Below are positions 17,364-27,700 of a stretch of 64,000 nt of DNA, in pieces. Location of the stretch: NCBI GenBank assembly GCA_015067885.1, contig SVLO01000007.1, positions 1-64,000 on the forward strand, written 5' to 3'. The translations under genes and the position numbers were made by a program. Under the pieces are notes generated by a model that saw only the letters and a list, made by a program, of their open reading frames with translations, was not told where the DNA came from and did no database searches. Position 1 is the first letter of the stretch. The number at the start of each line of letters is the position of its first letter. Origin of the DNA: Oscillospiraceae bacterium (GTDB lineage: Bacteria; Bacillota; Clostridia; Oscillospirales; Oscillospiraceae).

Positions 17364-18365
17364 ATGACTACCATTTTTCTCAACAAAGACGCCGCCTACA
17401 TCAACCGGGTCTTTCCCGACGACGTCCGCCGTCAGATCTGCGATTTGGCCGACGGCCGGTACGAAACCGTGCTGTTGGATGAGCTGCTGAACGACCCCGG
17501 GCAGTTCGCCGAGGTGAAGTACCTGTTCTCCACCTGGGGTATGCCCACCCTGACCGAGGAGCAGATCCGCACCTGCCTGCCCAAGCTGGAGTGCGTGTTC
17601 TACGCCGCCGGCTCGGTGCAGTACTTCGCCCGCCCCTTCCTGGACCTGGGTATCAAGGTGTTCAGCGCGTGGATGGCCAACGCCGTCCCCGTGGCGGAGT
17701 ACACCGTAGCCCAAATTCTGTTGGCCAACAAGGGCTACTACGCCACCTCCCGCATGATGAGCGGCGGCGAGGCCGCCCCCGCCAAGGTCCTGGGCCGCAA
17801 CTACCCCGGCAACTACGGCACCCCCGTTGGCATTTTGGGTATCGGTGCCATCGGCGAGCTGGTGTGCGAGATGCTCAAACCCTTTAACCTGAAGGTGCTG
17901 GCCTATTCCCGCTCCCTCACCGAGGAGCGTGCCGCCGCCCTGGGCGCGGAAAAGGCGGATATCGACACCATCTTCCGCACCTGCCAGGTGGTGTCCAACC
18001 ACATTGCCGACAATGAGAAGACCAAGGGCATCTTTGGCCGGGAGCAGTTTGCCTCCATGCTGCCCAACGCCACCTTCCTGAACACCGGCCGGGGCGCCCA
18101 GGTGCAGGAGGACGCGCTGGCCGAGGTTTTGGCCCAGCGCCCCGACCTGACGGCGGTGCTGGACGTGACCTTCCCCGAGCCTCCCCTGCCTGAAAGTCCC
18201 TTCTACAAGCTGGACAACTGCGTGCTGACCCCCCACATCGCCGGCTCCAGCGGCAACGAGGTGCATCGCATGGCCCAGTATATGCTGGAGGAGTTCGCCA
18301 GCCACTTGAAGAGTGAGCCTTGCAAATACGAGGTCACCATCCCCATGCTGGAGCGTATGGCGTAA
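17364..18365 (+). CDS. D-isomer-specific 2-hydroxyacid dehydrogenase (operon gene 5)
   Basis: 333 residues from ATG 17364, nine bases after GGAGG; an in-frame TTG at 17355 directly touches that site and is unlikely. NAD-binding motif GILGIGAIGELV at about residue 155, then LNTGRGAQVQEDAL and the catalytic-His region LTPHIAGSSGNEVHRMA. The family oxidises D-2-hydroxyacids or reduces 2-ketoacids in the cytoplasm. The usual catalytic Arg/Glu regions are in diverged form. It overlaps no neighbour and is spaced for co-transcription. Confidence 0.85.
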   Translation: MTTIFLNKDAAYINRVFPDDVRRQICDLADGRYETVLLDELLNDPGQFAEVKYLFSTWGMPTLTEEQIRTCLPKLECVFYAAGSVQYFARPFLDLGIKVFSAWMANAVPVAEYTVAQILLANKGYYATSRMMSGGEAAPAKVLGRNYPGNYGTPVGILGIGAIGELVCEMLKPFNLKVLAYSRSLTEERAAALGAEKADIDTIFRTCQVVSNHIADNEKTKGIFGREQFASMLPNATFLNTGRGAQVQEDALAEVLAQRPDLTAVLDVTFPEPPLPESPFYKLDNCVLTPHIAGSSGNEVHRMAQYMLEEFASHLKSEPCKYEVTIPMLERMA

Positions 18366-18377
18366 CGGGAGGTCATC

Positions 18378-19379
18378 ATGGATCACATTCAGGACATCAT
18401 CGACCGCATCGAACAGGTGGTGCAGTCCCACCGTCTGGCCGACGGACAATACCGCCGCTGGCTGTGGCAGAACGCAACGGGCAGCCGGGATTTGGGTCCC
18501 AACCCCTACGGCTGCGCCGACGCGGCCAACATTCTCTACACCATCAACCGCTTCCCCCGGGATTTGGAGGAACGGCAGGCGTGGGTGCAGACTCTGCAAA
18601 GCTTCCAGGACCCGGAAAGCGGCCTGTTTCACGAGGCCACCCACACCCCCTACCACACCACCGCCCACTGTGTGGCGGCGCTGGAGCTGTTTGACGCCGC
18701 CCCCCTCCACCCCTTGACTGAGATGCACCGGCACCTGCCCACAGGTAAGCTGGAAGAATTTTTGGACAGCTTGGATTGGGTCGAAAATCCCTGGGGCGAC
18801 TCCCACAAGGGCGCCGGTCTGTACGCCGCCATGGTGCTGACAGACGAGGGCAACGGTGATTGGTATCAGCGCTATTTCCAATGGCTTTGGGACAACGGCG
18901 ACCCGGACACCGGCTTTTGGAAACAGGGCGCCCCCCGGCAGCCCGACGCCGCCCCACTCTACCAGTTCATGGCTGGCGGGTTCCACTACCTGTTCAACCT
19001 GGAGTATGCCAAAATGCCCCTGCGTTACCCCGAGAAGGTCATCGATTGCTGCCTTGAGATGTATGACACCGACAACATCCTGCCCTACATGGGCAAGAAG
19101 TGCAGCTTCATCGACATCGACTGGGTGTACTGCCTGACCCGGGCCTCCCGGCAGACCCCCCACCGCCATCAGGAAGTCAAGGAACACCTGCGCCGCCTGT
19201 GGCGCACCAGCCTGGACTTTTGGCGCAGCGTGGATTGGGACAAGGACGAGTCCGTCCACGACCTGCACACCCTCTTTGGTGAGATATGCGCCCTGGCCGA
19301 GCTGCAGCAGGCCCTGCCCGGTGAAATTATCACCCACCGCCCCCTGCGCCTTGTCCTGGACCGCAGACCGTTTATTTAA
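18378..19379 (+). CDS. Helical-repeat (alpha/alpha-toroid-like) protein of unknown function (operon gene 6)
   Basis: 333 residues, ATG 18378 after CGGGAGG. I do not recognise the family with certainty. It is rich in Trp, Tyr, His and Asp, with repeated segments such as LQSFQDPESGLFHEATH, LWDNGDPDTGFWKQG and NPWGDSHKGAGLYAA. These resemble the 'D-x-x-(S/T)-G-x-(F/W)' repeats of (alpha/alpha)6 toroids found in prenyl/terpene cyclases and in unsaturated glucuronyl hydrolases. No signal peptide, so cytoplasmic. It may be a cytoplasmic glycosidase or cyclase-like enzyme completing the pathway. The operon terminator follows directly. Confidence 0.6.
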   Translation: MDHIQDIIDRIEQVVQSHRLADGQYRRWLWQNATGSRDLGPNPYGCADAANILYTINRFPRDLEERQAWVQTLQSFQDPESGLFHEATHTPYHTTAHCVAALELFDAAPLHPLTEMHRHLPTGKLEEFLDSLDWVENPWGDSHKGAGLYAAMVLTDEGNGDWYQRYFQWLWDNGDPDTGFWKQGAPRQPDAAPLYQFMAGGFHYLFNLEYAKMPLRYPEKVIDCCLEMYDTDNILPYMGKKCSFIDIDWVYCLTRASRQTPHRHQEVKEHLRRLWRTSLDFWRSVDWDKDESVHDLHTLFGEICALAELQQALPGEIITHRPLRLVLDRRPFI

Positions 19380-19382
19380 CAC

Positions 19383-19424
19383 AAAAGCAGAGCACCAACT
19401 TTGTTGGCGCTCTGCTTTTACTTT
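19383..19424. terminator. Terminator of the six-gene operon, also usable by the XRE gene
   Basis: Stem AAAAGCAGAGC / GCTCTGCTTTT with an inner ACCAAC / GTTGGC pairing, T-rich on both sides. It overlaps the end of the minus-strand regulator gene (stop at 19418). Confidence 0.85.
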
Positions 19425-19660
19425 ATCTCTTGTTCCAAATCAGCAAACAGTTCGGAATTAAAAAACTCGGTAATCGTAATACCAAGACCGTCACACAGTT
19501 TCTTGATTGTAGCCGTTGTTGCACTATTATTTCGTCCGCTGATAATGTTGTTTACCGTAGATTGGGTCACGCCACTAATTGTACACAGCTTGTTGACTGA
19601 CATTTCGTGCTGGTCACACAATTCTAAAATCCGCTTTTTAACCGCTTCTCCAATGGTCAT
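19418..19660 (-). CDS. Small XRE-family regulator
   Basis: 80 residues. Three candidate starts lie together (GTG 19669, ATG 19666, ATG 19660); 19660 is chosen because AAGAGG then has normal spacing. The protein is a single Cro/CI helix-turn-helix: LCTISGVTQSTVNNIISGRN is the HTH core, with a short acidic C-terminal tail. Much lower GC than its surroundings. It faces a zinc-ribbon gene across a nested palindrome, so autoregulation through that site is likely (inference). Confidence 0.82.
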   Translation of the reverse strand: MTIGEAVKKRILELCDQHEMSVNKLCTISGVTQSTVNNIISGRNNSATTATIKKLCDGLGITITEFFNSELFADLEQEIK

Positions 19661-19706
19661 TCCCATCACCTCTTATTTAGAGGTTAATAAATTCCTCTTG
19701 CAAAGG

Positions 19707-19744
19707 TTAACTCTTTTGAGTTAAAATAAACTCAAAAGAGTTAA
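19707..19744. promoter_or_regulatory. 38-bp nested palindrome, probable operator
   Basis: Arms TTAACTCTTTTGAGTT (19707-19722) and AACTCAAAAGAGTTAA (19729-19744) are exact reverse complements around AAAATA. Each arm is itself a dyad (AACTC-TTTT-GAGTT), giving four AACTC half-sites. It lies in the divergent gap between the XRE gene and the zinc-ribbon gene, 47 bases from one start and 25 from the other. Confidence 0.7.
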
Positions 19745-19768
19745 ATCTGTGAAAGGAGGCCCCGAGAA

Positions 19769-19951
19769 ATGGGATTGTACCTTCGAGAGCCGGGAGAGCC
19801 AATTTTCTGCAACTATTGCGGCAAAAGCATTTTAGGCCCCAAAATTCTTATCCCCAAAACTGCCGACGGAACTTCCGTTTGTCCCAAATGCGTTGAATCT
19901 TTACACCTAACCGATGTTTGTATTCCGCAATTAGGCACATCGCTTCAATAA
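19769..19951 (+). CDS. Small zinc-ribbon protein, unknown function
   Basis: 60 residues, ATG 19769 after AAAGGAGG. Two CxxC pairs (CNYC near residue 14 and CPKC near residue 38) form a likely zinc ribbon. There is no other recognisable domain, membrane segment or signal. It is the divergent partner of the XRE regulator and probably controlled through the shared palindrome. Its low GC matches that regulator and differs from the flanking operons, hinting at a small acquired module. Confidence 0.75.
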   Translation: MGLYLREPGEPIFCNYCGKSILGPKILIPKTADGTSVCPKCVESLHLTDVCIPQLGTSLQ

Positions 19952-19988
19952 AAAAACATCCGTCACCCACTGGGTGACGGATGTTTTG
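19951..19988. terminator. Bidirectional terminator between the zinc-ribbon gene and the ATP synthase operon
   Basis: Stem AAAACATCCGTCACCCA / TGGGTGACGGATGTTTT, A/T runs on both sides; it ends the plus-strand gene and the minus-strand atp operon. Confidence 0.92.
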
Positions 19989-19990
19989 TC

Positions 19991-21651
<1,661 letters not shown>

Positions 21652-21672
21652 CTACCTCGCTCCTTTCTTACG

Positions 21673-22476
21673 TTACACGCCGCTTCCCGCGACGATTTCG
21701 GTGATTTCCTGCGTAATGGCGCTCTGTCGGGCGCGGTTGTACTCCAGACCCAGGCGGTCGATCATCTCCTGAGCGTTCTTGCCCGCGCTGTCCATGGCCA
21801 CCCGGCGGGCGGCCACCTCGCTGGCAAAGCTCTCCTTCACGCAGGAGAGTATCATGCCCGCGATATACTCGGGAATGACCGCGTTCAGGACGGTGGGGGC
21901 GTCCGGCTCAAAGATGGCATCCTCCGCCCTGCCCCGGTTTTCCGGCACAAGGGGCAGCAGCCAGTTGACGTATGCCTCCTGACTCATCATGGAGTGGTAC
22001 CGGGTACACACCACGCCCACGCGGTCGAATTCCTCGCCGCAGAACCGCTGACACAGACTTTGGGCCAGGGCCATGGCGTCGGCGTAGGTATAATGCTCGG
22101 CGTGGCGCAGGTCCCCGCCGAAGCGGTCACAGGCCCGCTTGCCGATGGGGATGATCTCCACATCGGGGTACTGGCGCAGCAGGCGGAAAATGTTGGCGTT
22201 ATAACCCCCGGCCAGGCCACGGTCGCCGGCCACCACCACAAGGCAGGTCCGGTCCGTGTCCCGCTGTGTCATATAGGGCGTCTTCCGGCATTCCTCGCTG
22301 TTTGCAAGGCGGCCGATCATCTCACCCAGGGCATCGGCGTAGGCCTTGCCCTTGTTCATGGCGTCGGTGGCCTTTCGTATCTTGGAGGAGGCTACAAGGC
22401 CCATGGCTTTTGTCAGATGCAGGGTGGAGTCCACGCTTTTGATGCGTGTACGCAGCTGTTTGATGTCAGCGCCCAT
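21673..22476 (-). CDS. atpG: ATP synthase F1 gamma subunit
   Basis: 267 residues, slightly shorter than the usual 285-290. The N-terminal helix IKQLRTRIKSVDSTLHLTKA and the C-terminal helix with MIDRLGLEYNRARQSAITQEI are the two coiled-coil ends of the rotor shaft; VVAGDRGLAGGYN is the conserved family motif. Starts five bases after the atpA stop. Confidence 0.96.
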   Translation of the reverse strand: MGADIKQLRTRIKSVDSTLHLTKAMGLVASSKIRKATDAMNKGKAYADALGEMIGRLANSEECRKTPYMTQRDTDRTCLVVVAGDRGLAGGYNANIFRLLRQYPDVEIIPIGKRACDRFGGDLRHAEHYTYADAMALAQSLCQRFCGEEFDRVGVVCTRYHSMMSQEAYVNWLLPLVPENRGRAEDAIFEPDAPTVLNAVIPEYIAGMILSCVKESFASEVAARRVAMDSAGKNAQEMIDRLGLEYNRARQSAITQEITEIVAGSGV

Positions 22477-22480
22477 ACCC

Positions 22481-23974
22481 TTACCTCTTCATCTCGGTCA
22501 GGGCCTGCTCCAGCCGGGCAATATCCTCGTCGTCCCAGCTTCCGGACTCCACCCGCTGCAGGAAGTCGGCATACTTGACCTCCAGCAGCTCGTAGAGCCG
22601 GGCCTCGTAGTCCTTGACCTGCTTGACAGGGGTGTCGTTGAGCCAGCCGTTGATGACGGCGTAGACGATGGCCACCTGACAGCCCACACGCACCGGGGCA
22701 TTTCTGCCCTGCTTCAGCACTTCCACGATACGCTCACCAAGGGCCAGACGGGCCTTGGTGTCCGCGTCCAGGTCGCTGCCGAACTGGGCGAAGGACTGCA
22801 GCTCCCGGTATTGGGAGTAGAGCAGCTTCAGCTCGCCGGCCACCTTCTTCATACCCTTGAGCTGGGCCGAGCCGCCCACGCGGCTGACCGAGATACCGGG
22901 GTTGATGGCGGGCATGACACCGGCATGGAACAGCTCCGTTTCCAGGAAGATTTGTCCGTCGGTGATGGAGATGACGTTGGTGGGGATATAGGCGGACACG
23001 TCGCCGGCCTGAGTCTCGATCAAGGGCAGGGCGGTGATGGATCCGCCGCCGTATTCCGGTGCCACGCAGGCCGCCCGCTCCAGCAGGCGGGAGTGGAGGT
23101 AGAACACGTCGCCGGGATAGGCCTCACGCCCCGGGGGACGGCGAATGAGCAGGGACAGGGCGCGGTAGGCCACCGCGTGCTTGGACAGATCGTCGTAGAT
23201 GATCAGCACGTCGCGACCCTGCTCCCGGAAATGCTCCGCCATGGCGCAGCCGGAATAGGGGGCCACGTACTGCAGCGGCGCGGACTCGGAGGCGGAGGCG
23301 GACACGATGATGGTGTAGTCCATAGCCCCGGCGGCGGTGAGCTGGTTTGCGATCTGCACCACGGAGCTGTTCTTCTGTCCGATGGCCACGTAGATGCAGA
23401 TGACCCCGGTGTTGCGCTGGTTGATGATGGTGTCGATGGCAATTTCCGTCTTACCGGTCTGGCGGTCGCCGATGATCAGCTCACGCTGGCCCCGGCCGAT
23501 GGGGATCATGCTGTCGATGGCCTTGATACCCGTCTGCAGAGGGACGGACACGCTCTTGCGCTCGATGATGCCGGGGGCCTCGGACTCGATGGGCCGGATG
23601 GCCTCGGCGGGGATGGGACCCTTGCCATCGATAGGCTCGCCCAAAGCGTTGACCACGCGGCCCAGCATGGCCTGCCCCACGGGGACGGACAGAACACGCC
23701 CGGTGCGCTTGACGGTGGAACCCTCACGAATGTTGTTCTCGTTGGACAGCAGGGCCACGGAGACGGTCTCCGCCTCCAAATTCTGGGCCATGCCGAAGCT
23801 GCCGTCCTCAAACTCCAGCAGCTCGCTGGCCATACATGCCTGCAGGCCGTAAACACGGGCGATACCGTCGCCCACAAGGATGACCGTTCCGGTCTCCTTC
23901 ATCTCGATTTTGGCGTTGTAATTTCGGATTTGCTCCTTGATTACATTACTGATCTCTTCCGGTCTTGTGGTCAT
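22481..23974 (-). CDS. atpA: ATP synthase F1 alpha subunit
   Basis: 497 residues. P-loop GDRQTGKT, non-catalytic-site features and the arginine-finger region VSRVGGSAQ as in all AtpA. The N-terminal [14 protein letters not shown] is the delta-binding segment. Overlaps the atpH stop by four bases (ATGA), so the two are translationally coupled. Confidence 0.98.
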   Translation of the reverse strand: MTTRPEEISNVIKEQIRNYNAKIEMKETGTVILVGDGIARVYGLQACMASELLEFEDGSFGMAQNLEAETVSVALLSNENNIREGSTVKRTGRVLSVPVGQAMLGRVVNALGEPIDGKGPIPAEAIRPIESEAPGIIERKSVSVPLQTGIKAIDSMIPIGRGQRELIIGDRQTGKTEIAIDTIINQRNTGVICIYVAIGQKNSSVVQIANQLTAAGAMDYTIIVSASASESAPLQYVAPYSGCAMAEHFREQGRDVLIIYDDLSKHAVAYRALSLLIRRPPGREAYPGDVFYLHSRLLERAACVAPEYGGGSITALPLIETQAGDVSAYIPTNVISITDGQIFLETELFHAGVMPAINPGISVSRVGGSAQLKGMKKVAGELKLLYSQYRELQSFAQFGSDLDADTKARLALGERIVEVLKQGRNAPVRVGCQVAIVYAVINGWLNDTPVKQVKDYEARLYELLEVKYADFLQRVESGSWDDEDIARLEQALTEMKR

Positions 23975-24498
23975 CGTATCACTTCCTTCACTTCAGACAG
24001 GCGCTGACGCAGGCTGCCGTCCAGGATGTTGCCATCCAGCTCCACGACCAAGCCGCCCAGCAGTTCCTTGTCCACAACGTATTCCGCCCGGACCTGACCC
24101 TTGCAGCGTCGCTCCAAGGCAAGCTGCAGCTTCTGTTTTTCTTCCTGGGTCAGCTCCACGGCGCTGGTAACGGTCGCGTTGGCAATATGCTCCGACGCGT
24201 CCAAAAGGCCCCGATAGACCTCCACCGACTCCACAAAGCAGTCAATTCTGCCCTTCTCGCACATCAGCTTGAGGTAGGACAGCACCTGCTCCGGGGCGGT
24301 GTCGGCAAAGGCCGCCTCGATGGCCTGCAGCCGCTGGGCCATGGGGATGGCGGGGGAAGCCAGCAGCAGGGCGTAGTTGGGCTGGTCGGCAAAGACCGCC
24401 TTCACCTGCTCCAGCACCTGACCGTACTCCCTCTGCCGGTCCTCTTCACAGGCCAGCATAAACAAAGCCTGCGCGTATTCCTTACTGATTTCAGCCAT
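23971..24498 (-). CDS. atpH: ATP synthase F1 delta subunit
   Basis: 175 residues from ATG 24498, with GGTG six bases upstream; a GTG at 24507 would add three residues and is possible. Family marks are YAQALFMLA at the N-terminus and the C-terminal [21 protein letters not shown]. It links F1 to the b-subunit stator. Start overlaps the end of atpF. Confidence 0.95.
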   Translation of the reverse strand: MAEISKEYAQALFMLACEEDRQREYGQVLEQVKAVFADQPNYALLLASPAIPMAQRLQAIEAAFADTAPEQVLSYLKLMCEKGRIDCFVESVEVYRGLLDASEHIANATVTSAVELTQEEKQKLQLALERRCKGQVRAEYVVDKELLGGLVVELDGNILDGSLRQRLSEVKEVIR

Positions 24499-24997
24499 TC
24501 TCGTCACCTATTTCCTCGATAAACGAGTCGATGAGGGCGCGATGATCCTGCTGATTGATCTCCCGCTCCAACAGCTTTTCCGCCAGGGCGCCGGAAACCT
24601 CCACGATCTCCTGCTTGATACCGGCGGCGGCCTTCTGCCGCTCCAGCTCCGCCTCGTTTTGCGCGGCGCGGATAATGCTGTCGGCACGTTCCTGCGCCTC
24701 GGCCACCAGCGTATCGCTGCGGCGGCGGGCATTGTCGGTGGCATCCTGCAGGATGCCGTCGGCCCGGGCGTCCGCCCCGGCCAGCTTTTCCTCCCATTCC
24801 TTGCGGTTCTGCTGCGCCTCGGCATTGGCGGCGTCGGCCGCGTCATAGCGGTCGTCGATCTCCTTCTGCCGCTGCTCCAGCACACGCTTGACCGGCTTGA
24901 ACAGGAACTTTTTCACGATCAAAAACAGAATCACGAGATTGAGCAAAGAAATCAAGATCAGCCACAGATTGACCGAAATGATATCCAGCGTTTGCAT
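24491..24997 (-). CDS. atpF: ATP synthase F0 b subunit
   Basis: 168 residues: one N-terminal membrane helix (about residues 8-30, LWLILISLLNLVILFLIV) followed by a long charged coiled coil rich in Ala, Glu and Arg that forms the stator stalk. Ribosome site GGGGAG before ATG 24997. Only one b-type gene is present, so the stator is a b homodimer. Confidence 0.96.
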   Translation of the reverse strand: MQTLDIISVNLWLILISLLNLVILFLIVKKFLFKPVKRVLEQRQKEIDDRYDAADAANAEAQQNRKEWEEKLAGADARADGILQDATDNARRRSDTLVAEAQERADSIIRAAQNEAELERQKAAAGIKQEIVEVSGALAEKLLEREINQQDHRALIDSFIEEIGDENG

Positions 24998-25015
24998 TGC
25001 TTATCTCCCCTTGTG

Positions 25016-26208
<1,193 letters not shown>

Positions 26209-26235
26209 CGTGTGATCACCCCTATCAATCGCAGG

Positions 26236-26643
26236 TTAAATGTTTTCATTGGATTTCCTGTCAAACAGCGGGCGGAAGGCAATGGCGACCCGCGGGAAAA
26301 ACAGCGGAATGATGGTGGCCCACAGGTGCAGGAACACCGCACCCAGTATGGTCGCCACGACCAGGAGCATCATACGGTACAGTTGAGAGGTCTTTATGGC
26401 GTTTTTGGCCCTTTTTTCATCCTGCCCCAGCGCCTTTTGCACCGTCAGGCCCATCAGAAAGAAATTCAGCACACCGACGCCGCCACTTAAAGCATTACCC
26501 AACAGCATTCTGATATTCCACGGCTCTATGACATCAAACCGCCCCAGCACAAGAAATACCGCCTGCAGCAGCGCGCTGAGTCCCAGTACCCAATACAGGA
26601 TATACAGGGTTTCCTTCCGCACGGTTGCGTCCACTTGTTTCAT
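26236..26643 (-). CDS. atpI: ATP synthase subunit I-like membrane protein
   Basis: 135 residues, four predicted membrane helices (about 12-32, 43-65, 86-106, 109-130), no other motif. Position as the first gene before atpB, size and topology fit AtpI, which assists c-ring assembly or Mg2+/ion uptake. Sequence similarity in this family is weak, so the name rests mainly on context. Confidence 0.75.
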   Translation of the reverse strand: MKQVDATVRKETLYILYWVLGLSALLQAVFLVLGRFDVIEPWNIRMLLGNALSGGVGVLNFFLMGLTVQKALGQDEKRAKNAIKTSQLYRMMLLVVATILGAVFLHLWATIIPLFFPRVAIAFRPLFDRKSNENI

Positions 26644-26669
26644 TGTATCTCACCCCTGATAAAGCACAA

Positions 26670-26712
26670 GGGACCCAACTCCCCTGCAGACAGCTGGCTC
26701 CCTTTTTTCTCT
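26670..26712. terminator. Hairpin in the atp operon leader
   Basis: AAGGGA-CC ... GG-CTCCCTT followed by TTTTTT on the plus strand. No plus-strand gene ends here, so it may be a leader hairpin of the atp transcript or a remnant terminator. The stem is short and interrupted. Confidence 0.35.
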
Positions 26713-26723
26713 ATCCGTTTTAC

Positions 26724-26754
26724 ATAGTATTTCACATTTTCCGGACTTTGTCAA
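26724..26754 (-). promoter_or_regulatory. Candidate promoter of the atp operon
   Basis: TTGACA (26749-26754 on the minus strand) and TACTAT (26724-26729), spacer 19 bases, which is long; AATACT overlapping it would give 17. About 80 bases before atpI. Confidence 0.5.
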
Positions 26755-26786
26755 CTATTTAACGCGCGTTCCTATTGCATTCACAC

Positions 26787-26819
26787 GCAAAACGGTCGCC
26801 GTCCGTCGGACGGCGACCG
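26787..26819 (-). terminator. Terminator of the DUF1295-like gene
   Basis: Thirteen-base perfect stem CGGTCGCCGTCCG / CGGACGGCGACCG, followed on the minus strand by TTTTGC. Confidence 0.8.
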
Positions 26820-26828
26820 CCAGATCTC

Positions 26829-27629
26829 TCACGCCACCAGCCACTTATACCTGACCACGCTGTACAGCGGGATCAAGGGCAGCAGGATGGGGACTTTGGT
26901 GCTGTATTTCTGATACTCCGGGTCATCGCCGTAGGTTCGGTTCTGTCGCAGCTCCAGTCGGCGGGCGCCGCTGAACATGACGTAGACGATGCCGACGTAG
27001 CCGATCCCGGCCACGACCCACTGTCCAACGCTCAGAGAGCCGATGCCCACAAGCAGCACACCGGTCCACAGGATCAGTTCCCCCAAATAGTTGGGGCAGC
27101 GAACGATGCGGTACAGGCCGGTATCCACAAAGCGGTTGGCATTTTTGGCCTTGGCCGCCTTTTTCTGCTGGTCTGCAACGGTCTCCATCAGAAAACCAAG
27201 CAGCATCAGCGCCCCGCCCACATAGGTCCACGCATTGCTGCCATCCCCATTGTCCAGACGGTAGAACACGGGGCTGACCATGGTCACGTACAGCACCGCG
27301 CAGGCGATCCAAATGGACAGCTTGACAAAACCGGGAATGGTCTTGCTGTCCTTGATCTCATTACCCAAATGCTTATGGTAGGACTTCAACTTCGCCTCGC
27401 GATAGGCCAAATAGCCACCCAGGCGGCAGCCGTAAACCACAAACAAAGCACAGCACAGCGCCATGCCCCAATCCATGGTTTTGCCGTACAAGGCAAACAG
27501 GAGAACGCCTTCGGCGGCGATGGCAAAGCCGTAGCCGATGGAGAAAAACCACACATACTGCTTAAAACCGATGGCGCTGACCACAAAGGCCACGATCACC
27601 ACCGCCCAAAAATACGCAGGAAATACCAT
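26829..27629 (-). CDS. DUF1295 / steroid 5-alpha-reductase-like integral membrane protein
   Basis: 266 residues from ATG 27629 (GGGAGGTG six bases upstream); the frame stays open to 27668 but without a ribosome site. Six to seven membrane helices. The C-terminal part has the ICMT/5-alpha-reductase-like signature LYRIVRCPNYLGELILWTG, with the conserved Arg-x-PNYxGE. Members are NADPH-dependent reductases or isoprenylcysteine-type methyltransferases in the membrane; the actual substrate is unknown. Transcribed alone, with its own terminator. Confidence 0.8.
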   Translation of the reverse strand: MVFPAYFWAVVIVAFVVSAIGFKQYVWFFSIGYGFAIAAEGVLLFALYGKTMDWGMALCCALFVVYGCRLGGYLAYREAKLKSYHKHLGNEIKDSKTIPGFVKLSIWIACAVLYVTMVSPVFYRLDNGDGSNAWTYVGGALMLLGFLMETVADQQKKAAKAKNANRFVDTGLYRIVRCPNYLGELILWTGVLLVGIGSLSVGQWVVAGIGYVGIVYVMFSGARRLELRQNRTYGDDPEYQKYSTKVPILLPLIPLYSVVRYKWLVA

Positions 27630-27700
27630 AACGAACACCTCCCAAACAGTAACGGTATCATACCACATTCCGCCGACCAGCGCAATACACTCCGTGGCGG

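Noticed and set aside
24504-24797. Additional b' subunit gene in another frame of atpF
   Set aside because: Shadow frame of atpF with no membrane helix or ribosome site.
26644-26723. Riboswitch in the atp leader
   Set aside because: Only one short interrupted hairpin is seen; no conserved aptamer pattern.
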